The position numbers and the translations under genes were made by a program. A stretch of 64,000 nt of DNA, from contig NZ_FOZZ01000011.1 in the NCBI RefSeq assembly GCF_900116225.1, positions 62,001 to 126,000 on the forward strand. The letters are read 5' to 3'. Under the pieces are notes generated by a model. That model ran no database searches. It had not been told where the DNA came from and worked only from the letters and a program-made list of their open reading frames with translations. Position 1 is the first letter of the stretch. Each line of letters starts with the position of its first letter. The DNA comes from Sphingobacterium wenxiniae (GTDB lineage Bacteria; Bacteroidota; Bacteroidia; Sphingobacteriales; Sphingobacteriaceae). Below are positions 8,968 to 16,961 of this stretch, one piece after another.

Positions 8968-10514
8968 AAAATCTACCCCTATTAGATATTTTTATAATCA
9001 TAGCTTATCTCTTAGCCATGGTATTGGTCGGTGTCTACTTCTCGAGGAGGAATAAATCGGCGGATGAATTCACGAAAGCCGCAGGCAGGATACCGGGTTG
9101 GGCTATCGGTATATCCATTTATGCTACATTTTTAAGTTCAAATACTTTTTTGGGTGTTCCTGGGAAGGCCTTCGGAGGTAATTGGAATGCCTTCGTATTC
9201 AGTCTTTCTATGCCGCTGGCGGCGTGGTTAGCCACCAAATATTTTGTTCCATTCTATAGGAGTACGGGAGAAGTATCAGCTTATACGAATTTAGAAAAGA
9301 GATTCGGTACCTGGGCAAGAACCTATGCGGTCGCATGTTTTTTATTAACGCAGTTGGCTCGTATCGGTTCTATTTTCTTCGGCATCTCTTTAACGCTTCA
9401 AGCTTTAACCGGGTACAGTATGGTGACGATTATGGTTGTTACCGGGATATGTATCGTAATTTACACGGTTATGGGTGGGATTGAGGCCGTAATCTGGACA
9501 GAAGTTGTTCAAGGTATATTGAAAACGGTAGGGGCACTTATCATAATTTACCTCGTGGTAAAAGAAGTGCCGGATGGTTTTAAGGAAATAATTGACGTGG
9601 GGCTTTCCGAAGGTAAATTTAGTTTGGGCACCCTTGATTTTGATTTCGTCAATTCCTCTTTCTGGGTCGTATTACTATATGGATTTTTTATTAACCTCAA
9701 TAATTTTGGAATGGACCAAAATTACGTGCAGCGATACCATACGGCCAGTAGTCCTGCTGAAGCGAATAAATCCGTATGGCTGTGCGTTTGGATTTATGTA
9801 CCCGTATCATTACTGTTTTTTATAATAGGTACCTGCTTATATACCTATTATCTTGAAAATCCTACACTCTTGGAAGCTATTAAGTTGCAAGCAGCTTCAG
9901 AACAATCCGGACTTACAGTGCAAAATCCAGAAGTTCGGGAATTAGCAGCGACTTTAAAGCCGGCTGATTATGGCGATAAAATTATGCCACATTTCATGGT
10001 GCACATGATTCCTACAGGATTGCTTGGGCTCATAGTCTCTGCTATATTATCCGCAGCAATGAGTACCATTAGTTCTGGAATGAATGCGTCAGCAACTGTA
10101 TTTACTGAGGATATCTATAAGAGATATTTCAATAAAAAATCTTCCGACAAAAACAGTTTAAAAGTATTGTACATCGCCACAGTTATTGTAGGACTTATAG
10201 GGATGATCTGTGGAATTGCTATGATAGGGGTTAAAAGCCTATTGGATGTCTGGTGGACGTTGTCCGGGATTTTTGCAGGAGGAATGCTGGGACTCTTCCT
10301 TTTAGGATTAATTAGCAAAAAAGCCAATAATAACGATGCTATTATTGGGACCATTGTAGGTATTTGCGTTATTCTTTGGATGACATTTTCCTATCTGATC
10401 CCCGAACAATATGGTTACTTAAAGAATACCTTGCATGCCAATATGATTATCGTGGTAGGGACCTTGGTGATTTTCTTGGTAGGGAATATCAATAGGATTT
10501 TAAGAAAAAAATAA
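8964..10514 (+). CDS. Sodium:solute symporter (SSS family)
   Basis: 516 residues with about 13 hydrophobic segments, an inner-membrane Na+-coupled importer. Typical SSS elements are visible: ARNKSADEFTKAAGR-like loop after TM1, FLSSNTFLGVPGKAF in TM2, and the GLLGLIVSAILSAAMSTISS motif near residue 355, which holds Na+-binding serines and threonines. ATGA overlap with the kinase puts it in the same operon, so it probably brings in the monosaccharide that the isomerase and kinase process. The substrate is inferred from neighbours only. Confidence 0.9.
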   Translation: MKNLPLLDIFIIIAYLLAMVLVGVYFSRRNKSADEFTKAAGRIPGWAIGISIYATFLSSNTFLGVPGKAFGGNWNAFVFSLSMPLAAWLATKYFVPFYRSTGEVSAYTNLEKRFGTWARTYAVACFLLTQLARIGSIFFGISLTLQALTGYSMVTIMVVTGICIVIYTVMGGIEAVIWTEVVQGILKTVGALIIIYLVVKEVPDGFKEIIDVGLSEGKFSLGTLDFDFVNSSFWVVLLYGFFINLNNFGMDQNYVQRYHTASSPAEANKSVWLCVWIYVPVSLLFFIIGTCLYTYYLENPTLLEAIKLQAASEQSGLTVQNPEVRELAATLKPADYGDKIMPHFMVHMIPTGLLGLIVSAILSAAMSTISSGMNASATVFTEDIYKRYFNKKSSDKNSLKVLYIATVIVGLIGMICGIAMIGVKSLLDVWWTLSGIFAGGMLGLFLLGLISKKANNNDAIIGTIVGICVILWMTFSYLIPEQYGYLKNTLHANMIIVVGTLVIFLVGNINRILRKK

Positions 10515-10534
10515 AATAACACAATATAAAGATT

Positions 10535-11464
10535 ATGGTTCGGAGTAATAAAAAATTTATTCCTGTGATGCTTATGCCCTTTCAAGAGGATGGACATATA
10601 GATTATCGCGTTTTAGGAAACCTTGTAGAATATTATTTGGAAGCTGGCGCTTCAGGTCTATTTGCCAATTGTTTGTCCAGCGAGATGTTTAATCTTACAC
10701 AAGAAGAGATGTTGGCATCCGTTGCGTTCATCGTAGAAAAAGTGAATGGAAGAGTCTCCGTAGTAGCCACGGGCTCTTTTGATCAACCGATTGAAATGCA
10801 AGCCCAATTCATCAAAGAAATATACAAAACAGGTGTAGATAGCGTTATTGTTATAACCAGTTTGATGGCTAAGGAAGAAGATACCGAAGAGACTTTTCAG
10901 GCTAATGTAGAACGACTGCTAAGTCTGACTCCTGACATTCCGTTGGGGTTTTACGAATGTCCTGTTCCTTATAAAAGAGTGATATCTCCGGAATTCTTGG
11001 GGAAATTGGTCAAAAGCGGACGGATAAAATACCATAAGGATACCTCCCTGGATATTGAAAATGTGAAAGCTAAGATTGCCTATACAGCAGAAGTATCAGA
11101 TTTTGGACTTTATGATGCCTACATGGTGCATGCCGTGGAAACACTTAGATCCGGATCTGCAGGCCTGTCCTGCATACAAGGCAATTATTTTCCGGAATTA
11201 GTCGTTTGGCTGTGCAATCACTATGGCTGCCCGGATAAGGAAGAGGACGTGTCGCAGGTGCAGCAATTCTTTATCGATAATATGGACGTTATGCACGCCA
11301 CCTATCCCACGAGTGCAAAATACGTTCTGCAACAGCGAAACCTGCCCATAGGAGTTTACTGTAGAAGTAGGGAAGAATCGCTTCATCAAAGTACAAAAGA
11401 TCAACTGAATAGATTGGGGGACGATTACGAGATACTGGCAAATAGAATCGGTCTTTCTAAATAG
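10535..11464 (+). CDS. Dihydrodipicolinate synthase / N-acetylneuraminate lyase family aldolase
   Basis: Class I aldolase of the DHDPS/NAL superfamily, 309 residues forming a single (beta/alpha)8 barrel. The Schiff-base lysine is K168 (KYHKDTS) and the conserved tyrosine is Y140 in YECP, the family's YxxP pattern. Members act on pyruvate-type substrates such as sialic acid or 2-keto-3-deoxy sugar acids. Its place between the symporter and the acyltransferase-like gene, with Asp-box proteins downstream, could suggest a sialic-acid-like or keto-deoxy acid intermediate, but the usual sialic acid genes (nanE, nanK) are absent. Confidence 0.85.
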   Translation: MVRSNKKFIPVMLMPFQEDGHIDYRVLGNLVEYYLEAGASGLFANCLSSEMFNLTQEEMLASVAFIVEKVNGRVSVVATGSFDQPIEMQAQFIKEIYKTGVDSVIVITSLMAKEEDTEETFQANVERLLSLTPDIPLGFYECPVPYKRVISPEFLGKLVKSGRIKYHKDTSLDIENVKAKIAYTAEVSDFGLYDAYMVHAVETLRSGSAGLSCIQGNYFPELVVWLCNHYGCPDKEEDVSQVQQFFIDNMDVMHATYPTSAKYVLQQRNLPIGVYCRSREESLHQSTKDQLNRLGDDYEILANRIGLSK

Positions 11465-11505
11465 AGAGAAGGTAAGCAAAATAGGTGTAATTTTTATTAA
11501 AGATA

Positions 11506-12717
11506 ATGAAACAACGTTATTATTCTTTAGATGTCTTTCGAGGAGCAACAGTTGCCTTCATGATATTGGTCAATAATCCCGGTACCTGGGATCATGTTTT
11601 TTCGCCGTTGTTACATGCAGGTTGGCATGGATGTACCCCAACAGACTTAGTCTTTCCCTTTTTTCTCTTTGCAGTGGGCAATGCTATGGCGTTTGTGGTG
11701 CCGCGTTTGAAAGAGGCTGGGGCAGGTATATTCTGGAAGAAAGTCATCAAACGGACAGTACTTATTTTTGGTATTGGTCTGTTTTTAAATTGGTGGCCTT
11801 TTCTGTATTGGGATACTGGGGAGTTACATTTCAGGAGTTGGGGAGGGAATGGCGATACAGTTCTTGGCGTACGTATATTAGGTGTGCTTCAGCGGATTGC
11901 CTTGGCTTATTTCTTTGCATCTATAATTACCTATTTTTTTAAACCAAGGGGTATAATTTATCTTTCAGCCATCCTGCTATTTGCTTACTGGGGTATTTGT
12001 CTGGCATTTGGCAATGCTGATCCTTATGGGTTAGATGGATGGTTCGGAACGGATGTCGATAAGTTTATTTTAGGCACAGCACATATGTATCATGGTGAAG
12101 GAGTTGCATTTGACCCAGAGGGTATTATGAGTACGATACCATCAGTTGTACAAGTATTGTTTGGTTACCTTGTGGGATTATCAATATTGGCGAAAGGTCA
12201 GATAAATTGGCTCTGGCAGAAAGTTCCATTTGGAACCGACCCAAATTTTAGATTAGTGTCTGGTCTAATGGTTACAGGGTTTATACTATTGGTGTTAGGC
12301 TGGGCGTGGTCTCTCGGATTTCCGATCAATAAAAAGATCTGGACAAGTTCCTATGTCCTATATACCACTGGACTTGCTATACTGACATTGGGGACGGCAT
12401 TATGGTATATAGAAATACAAGGCGTACGAAACGTCATAACACGATTCTTTGAAACCTTCGGCAAGAACCCCTTATTTATCTATATCATGAGCAGTATGAT
12501 TCCCGGCCTGTTGGAGCTTGTCCGTATTCCACAGCAATCTTCACTTGAACAACCATTAGGAGAGAGTAATGTACTGGAGTATTTTTACAATACGGTGTGT
12601 GCGAAGATCCCGGGGCCTCCAGAAATTGGTTCCCTCTTTTATGCGCTGTGTTTTTTGGCTTTGATGTGGGCTATCGGTTACTTTCTTGAAAAAAGAAAAA
12701 TTTACATTAAGGTCTGA
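11506..12717 (+). CDS. Membrane protein related to heparan-alpha-glucosaminide N-acetyltransferase (NagX/DUF5009 type)
   Basis: 403 residues with 10-11 hydrophobic segments. The N-terminus reads YYSLDVFRGATVAFMILVNNPG, the signature of the HGSNAT/NagX group, followed by HAGWHGCTPTDLVFPFFLF, which contains the conserved His thought to carry the acetyl group. Proteins of this type sit in the inner membrane and are believed to move acetyl groups from cytosolic acetyl-CoA to periplasmic amino sugars. They are common in Bacteroidota glycan loci. This suggests an amino sugar in the substrate, as an inference. Confidence 0.85.
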   Translation: MKQRYYSLDVFRGATVAFMILVNNPGTWDHVFSPLLHAGWHGCTPTDLVFPFFLFAVGNAMAFVVPRLKEAGAGIFWKKVIKRTVLIFGIGLFLNWWPFLYWDTGELHFRSWGGNGDTVLGVRILGVLQRIALAYFFASIITYFFKPRGIIYLSAILLFAYWGICLAFGNADPYGLDGWFGTDVDKFILGTAHMYHGEGVAFDPEGIMSTIPSVVQVLFGYLVGLSILAKGQINWLWQKVPFGTDPNFRLVSGLMVTGFILLVLGWAWSLGFPINKKIWTSSYVLYTTGLAILTLGTALWYIEIQGVRNVITRFFETFGKNPLFIYIMSSMIPGLLELVRIPQQSSLEQPLGESNVLEYFYNTVCAKIPGPPEIGSLFYALCFLALMWAIGYFLEKRKIYIKV

Positions 12718-12734
12718 TTTATATCTGGTAAACA

Positions 12735-14003
12735 ATGAATAAACTAAACATGATGATTTTATTGAAAAAACATATCTTTTTTATTGCACTTGTATGGGTA
12801 ACGTTTTGTTATTCAGGTTTGTATGCGGCTTCTTTAGACAGCGGGTATCCTGATCAGATTGTGCTAAGTGTCTCGGAAGACCTTTCCACCAGTGTGTCCG
12901 TAAGTTGGCGAACAGATGAAAGCATGTCGAGCAGTACTTTGCAGATCGCAAGAGAACATTCGCGGTTCAACATCGCGGATTCAGCAACAACCCATCTAGC
13001 AAAGTCTGAGCTGTTGGAATTTAAGGGTTTACGCACTTGGCACCATGCTGTATTACTCGAAGGGTTGGATGCCCAGACCACGTATGTATATCGGGTTGGC
13101 CAAGGGGAGAAGTGGAGTGAGTGGATCAACTTCACAACGACCGGTGGTTCTGAGGCTACACTAAAATTTGTCTATTTCGGAGATGTGCAATCTAATATAA
13201 AAAGTATGTGGTCGCGAATAGCCAAGCAATCTATCCGTACTATTCCAGATGCACAGCTGATCCTATATGCAGGCGATATTGTAAATAGGGGAAACAATCT
13301 CCATGAATGGGAAGACTGGTTTTATGCCAGCGGAGGAATGCACCAGTCTATACCGATAATGCCTGCATCGGGGAATCATGACCATGGTGACTCACATGCT
13401 GGTGTATACGGGATTTCGGAGTATTGGAATAAGCAATTTAAACTTCCCAATAATGGAGCTGCAGGGTTGGAAGGAACTTCGTATTATGCTGATGTTCAGA
13501 ATGTAAGATTTGTTGTCTTTAATACGGAGATGTTTAATACTTATGAAAAGAATAGAGAAGATCAGGTGCAATGGCTGGAAGAGGTTTTGGCACAGAATAA
13601 GCAACCATGGTTGATTATGCTCTTTCATCACCCTATCTTTTCAACGAAGAAGAATAGGGATAATATAGAGCTGCGAAACCTTATTAAGCCGTTGATTGAT
13701 AAGTATAAAGTGGACCTGGTTTTGCAGGGGCACGACCATACCTATGCCAGAGGGAAAGACAAAGTGCCTATGACTGGGGACGAACAATCGCATACTACCT
13801 ATGTCGTCTCTGTCTCTGGACCAAAAATGAGTGAAGTTCAAGAGGCCGATTGGATGGATAGATCTGCCAGTTTTACACAACTGTTTCACGGGGTGGAAGT
13901 GCAGCACGATAAATTGATATTTTCTTCATACAAAGTTAATGGGGATCTTTTAGATACTTTCACTATACTTAAGACACGTGGTGTGAACACAATAATACAT
14001 TAA
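12735..14003 (+). CDS. Secreted purple-acid-phosphatase-like metallophosphoesterase
   Basis: 422 residues with an N-terminal signal segment (about residues 8-32). Residues about 35-135 form a fibronectin-III-like purple acid phosphatase N-domain (QIVLSVSEDLSTSVSVSWRTDE). The calcineurin-like catalytic domain follows with the metal-ligand blocks GDVQSN, AGDIVNRG, GNHDHGD, HHPIF and QGHDHTYAR, all intact. It likely removes phosphate groups from an oligosaccharide in the periplasm or at the cell surface. Its TAATG junction with the next gene, another metallophosphatase, marks translational coupling. Confidence 0.88.
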   Translation: MNKLNMMILLKKHIFFIALVWVTFCYSGLYAASLDSGYPDQIVLSVSEDLSTSVSVSWRTDESMSSSTLQIAREHSRFNIADSATTHLAKSELLEFKGLRTWHHAVLLEGLDAQTTYVYRVGQGEKWSEWINFTTTGGSEATLKFVYFGDVQSNIKSMWSRIAKQSIRTIPDAQLILYAGDIVNRGNNLHEWEDWFYASGGMHQSIPIMPASGNHDHGDSHAGVYGISEYWNKQFKLPNNGAAGLEGTSYYADVQNVRFVVFNTEMFNTYEKNREDQVQWLEEVLAQNKQPWLIMLFHHPIFSTKKNRDNIELRNLIKPLIDKYKVDLVLQGHDHTYARGKDKVPMTGDEQSHTTYVVSVSGPKMSEVQEADWMDRSASFTQLFHGVEVQHDKLIFSSYKVNGDLLDTFTILKTRGVNTIIH

Positions 14004-15775
14004 TGAAAAACAAGGCCCTATATCAATATTTCTTTATTCCATTGCTGACGTGGTGGTGTCTGTTCGTTTTAATGTCCTGCTCTTCTCAACCAAAAGAGTC
14101 TCGTATACCGGCGGTTATGGAGCAGACGATAAGACAAATCTACCAACGGCAGGAAGTCGACTTATTCAAGGATATAAGCCAAGAAGAAATCCTTCCCTAT
14201 TTTAATGCAGATGGATTGCGGGTCTTGGCAAATGATTATTGGGGCTTTGAGGTAAATTCCGATGTCGAGGTATTTGTCTGTCGGGATGTACAGCAAAAAG
14301 AGGTGCCTTTTTGGCTTGTACAAGATGATTTTCACAAAACAACAGATACTGTAAGGAATGAAAATGTAAACTATGAGGTGTGGCGTAAAGTGTTTCAGAA
14401 AGGGAAGGTGCAGTTGGGAATCAATGGTTTTGATAGGCACCGTTACGTCTATTTCGTTGTTGTAAAGGCCTTGGACAATAAGAAATCCCTACAGATTACC
14501 CCCATTTGGCCGAAGGAACAGGACGTAAATCCTGTTAAAATAGGGAGTGTAATTTATCACGATTGGGAAGAGCTGACCCTAACAGCGCTCCCGGACTATT
14601 TTGAAGGAGGCTATATACTGCCGACAATCCGTGGGCGATCGCGGGAAGCTCATCTTATTGGAGCATTTAGACACACGGATTATCCCGCAACATCTCAACC
14701 GGACCAACTTATACGGACGTGGACAGGTGATCCCAAGACTTCATTGGATATCAGTTGGCGTACAGGAATAGAAGTAGCAAGTTGCTCCGTAGCTTATTGG
14801 CAACAAGGGCTGCAAGATACGATGACCGTACAAGCCAATGAAATGGTTATCCACGATGTACTGTTAGCCAATGACCCGGATATAAAAAGATTTCAGGTGT
14901 CTCTAACCAGTCTTAAGGCCGGGACTACTTATGGATTTCGTATTTTATCTGGAGTAACGGAAAGTCCTGCGTATACATTTACCACCGATTCAGGCGATGA
15001 CAATTTTGAATTTGGTTGGTTTGGAGATATTCACAATGATGGGCGATGGGGACATCTATTCCCAAGGTGGAAGCAGATGTTTCCAAATGCAAAATTTTAC
15101 CTACAGGTAGGAGACTTGGTCAATACAGGTTTGTACAGGGATCATTGGGATCAGTTGTTGCATGCCGGACGTCTTTTATTTGACCATAGCCCTTTTATGG
15201 CAGTGCCGGGCAATCACGACAGTCAAGAGGGATTATTTCCGGCGATGTATCTCAATTATTTGAAATATCCGCATAACGGTCCTCATAAAGAGACTAAAGG
15301 CCTTAGCTATCACTTTGTTTATGGCAATACACTTTTCCTGATGCTGGATGCGGTGACTATTTCAGTCGAAGATCAGAAACAGTGGGTTGAATATGTATTG
15401 AAAGCCAGTGTAGAGCGTTTCAAAATAGCGGTATTCCATTTTCCGCCCCATACTTCTGAAAGTACGTATACCGATATTATCCAGGTATGGGAACCTTTGT
15501 TTCGGAAGTATAAGGTTGATTTGGTATTGAACGGACATTTTCATTACTATCACCGAACGGCTCCGAAGTCAACATCATCTGATTCGCCGGTCTATGTCAT
15601 GTCTGTAGGCACGAAGAAAAAAGGAGAGAATGTAAAGGCGAAGACCGGAGAGGTCGCTGTACACCAAGGGTACCTGTACCAACATGTGAAAATAAACGGG
15701 GAGACTTTGTATTTTACAAGTGTAGATAGCCTCGGTACTAAGATTGATGAATTTGAATTAATTAAAATAGACTAA
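14003..15775 (+). CDS. Lipoprotein metallophosphoesterase with extra N-terminal domain
   Basis: 590 residues with a lipoprotein signal (LMSCSSQ, lipidated Cys near residue 26). An N-terminal domain of about 170 residues, perhaps a DOMON-like or carbohydrate-binding beta domain, precedes a fibronectin-like segment (TSLDISWRTGIEVAS) and a calcineurin-like domain with GDIHNDGRWG, VGDLVNTG, GNHDSQEG, HFPPH and NGHFHYYHR. The metal ligands are complete. It overlaps the upstream phosphatase by one nucleotide and is a distant paralogue of it. Probably periplasm- or surface-anchored. The exact phosphoester substrate is unknown. Confidence 0.85.
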   Translation: MKNKALYQYFFIPLLTWWCLFVLMSCSSQPKESRIPAVMEQTIRQIYQRQEVDLFKDISQEEILPYFNADGLRVLANDYWGFEVNSDVEVFVCRDVQQKEVPFWLVQDDFHKTTDTVRNENVNYEVWRKVFQKGKVQLGINGFDRHRYVYFVVVKALDNKKSLQITPIWPKEQDVNPVKIGSVIYHDWEELTLTALPDYFEGGYILPTIRGRSREAHLIGAFRHTDYPATSQPDQLIRTWTGDPKTSLDISWRTGIEVASCSVAYWQQGLQDTMTVQANEMVIHDVLLANDPDIKRFQVSLTSLKAGTTYGFRILSGVTESPAYTFTTDSGDDNFEFGWFGDIHNDGRWGHLFPRWKQMFPNAKFYLQVGDLVNTGLYRDHWDQLLHAGRLLFDHSPFMAVPGNHDSQEGLFPAMYLNYLKYPHNGPHKETKGLSYHFVYGNTLFLMLDAVTISVEDQKQWVEYVLKASVERFKIAVFHFPPHTSESTYTDIIQVWEPLFRKYKVDLVLNGHFHYYHRTAPKSTSSDSPVYVMSVGTKKKGENVKAKTGEVAVHQGYLYQHVKINGETLYFTSVDSLGTKIDEFELIKID

Positions 15776-15776
15776 T

Positions 15777-16949
15777 ATGAAAAGAATCTATGTAGCATTT
15801 TTATGCATGACATGCTGTTTTCTGGCTTTTAGCCAGCAGAGCCATTTTAAGGTTGCTGAGCGTAATTTTATTTTTTCGTTGCAGCCACAACACGTCCATG
15901 GCAGTTCCATTGTAGAGCTTCCCGATGGAAACCTATTGGCTGCGTGGTTTCAGGGATCCGGAGAGCGGACTGCTGATGACGTCAAGGTTATGGGAGCAAA
16001 ATATTCTTTAAAAGAGAAGAAATGGGGAGCGCCCTATGTATTGGCCGATACTGATGGGTTGCCTGACTGTAACCCGGTATTGTTTATACATAAAGACAAG
16101 CTCCATCTGGTATGGATTGCTGTGCATGCCAACAGATGGGAATACTCTATTTTGCGTGTGAAGAGCAGCACAGACTTTGATAAAGAACAGGTGAATTGGA
16201 CATGGCAGGATAATATTTTGCTCAAACCGGGTGCCCTTTTTGTAGATGAGGTGAAGAAACGTTTCAAAGAATTGCCTGTTGTCGACCATGGATGGGCAGA
16301 GTATGCCCCGAAGTATGATGAAATGATAATCAAAGCCTCTGAAGATTTGATGAAACGCTCCTTCGGCTGGATGACACGTATAAAACCCTTATTGCTTTCT
16401 TCGGGACGTTTATTGTTGCCGGTGTACTCGGACGGGTTGAACTTTTCCTTAATGGCTTATTCAGATGATGATGGTCTGCATTGGAAACCCAGTTTGCCCG
16501 TTGTCGGCAGGGGTAATATCCAGCCTGCCCTCATCGAAAATTCCAAAGGAGAAATTTTTGCCTATATGCGGGATACCGGAGATAAGCCGGCACTGCTACA
16601 CTATAGCATCTCCACAGATCAAGGATTAAGCTGGACTGCCAGTCAAGAGATTGATATCGCGAGTACAGCGAGTGTAGAAGTTGTGAAAGTAGCACAGCAG
16701 AATTGGCTATTGCTCGTAAACGATACGGAGAAAGGGAGATACCGCTTATCGCTCTATCAGTCCAAAGATGAGGGTAAGACCTGGAAGAATTTGGGTCCTA
16801 TTGTCGAAGACAAAGCCCATACGGGTAGTTTCTCTTACCCCGCAATGATTGTGTCCAGTAAAGGTATCGTGCATTTGACTTATTCTCATCATAAGACAGG
16901 AGAATCTAAAACTATTGAACATGTCATTATAGATCCGAACTCACTTTAA
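15777..16949 (+). CDS. Secreted sialidase-like (BNR/Asp-box) six-bladed propeller protein
   Basis: 390 residues with an N-terminal signal peptide ending near FSQQS. Three Asp-box motifs (S-x-D-x-G-x-x-W) are visible as SDDDGLHW, STDQGLSW and SKDEGKTW. The opening HGSSIVELPDGNLLAAWFQGSGE matches the BNR_2 group usually annotated as exo-alpha-sialidase. I do not see a clean copy of the full sialidase catalytic set (Arg triad, Tyr, Asp), so activity on sialic acid is not established; other glycosidase or lyase specificities occur in this fold. Part of the locus operon, 1 nt after the phosphatase stop. Confidence 0.75.
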   Translation: MKRIYVAFLCMTCCFLAFSQQSHFKVAERNFIFSLQPQHVHGSSIVELPDGNLLAAWFQGSGERTADDVKVMGAKYSLKEKKWGAPYVLADTDGLPDCNPVLFIHKDKLHLVWIAVHANRWEYSILRVKSSTDFDKEQVNWTWQDNILLKPGALFVDEVKKRFKELPVVDHGWAEYAPKYDEMIIKASEDLMKRSFGWMTRIKPLLLSSGRLLLPVYSDGLNFSLMAYSDDDGLHWKPSLPVVGRGNIQPALIENSKGEIFAYMRDTGDKPALLHYSISTDQGLSWTASQEIDIASTASVEVVKVAQQNWLLLVNDTEKGRYRLSLYQSKDEGKTWKNLGPIVEDKAHTGSFSYPAMIVSSKGIVHLTYSHHKTGESKTIEHVIIDPNSL

Positions 16950-16961
16950 AAACCATATACT

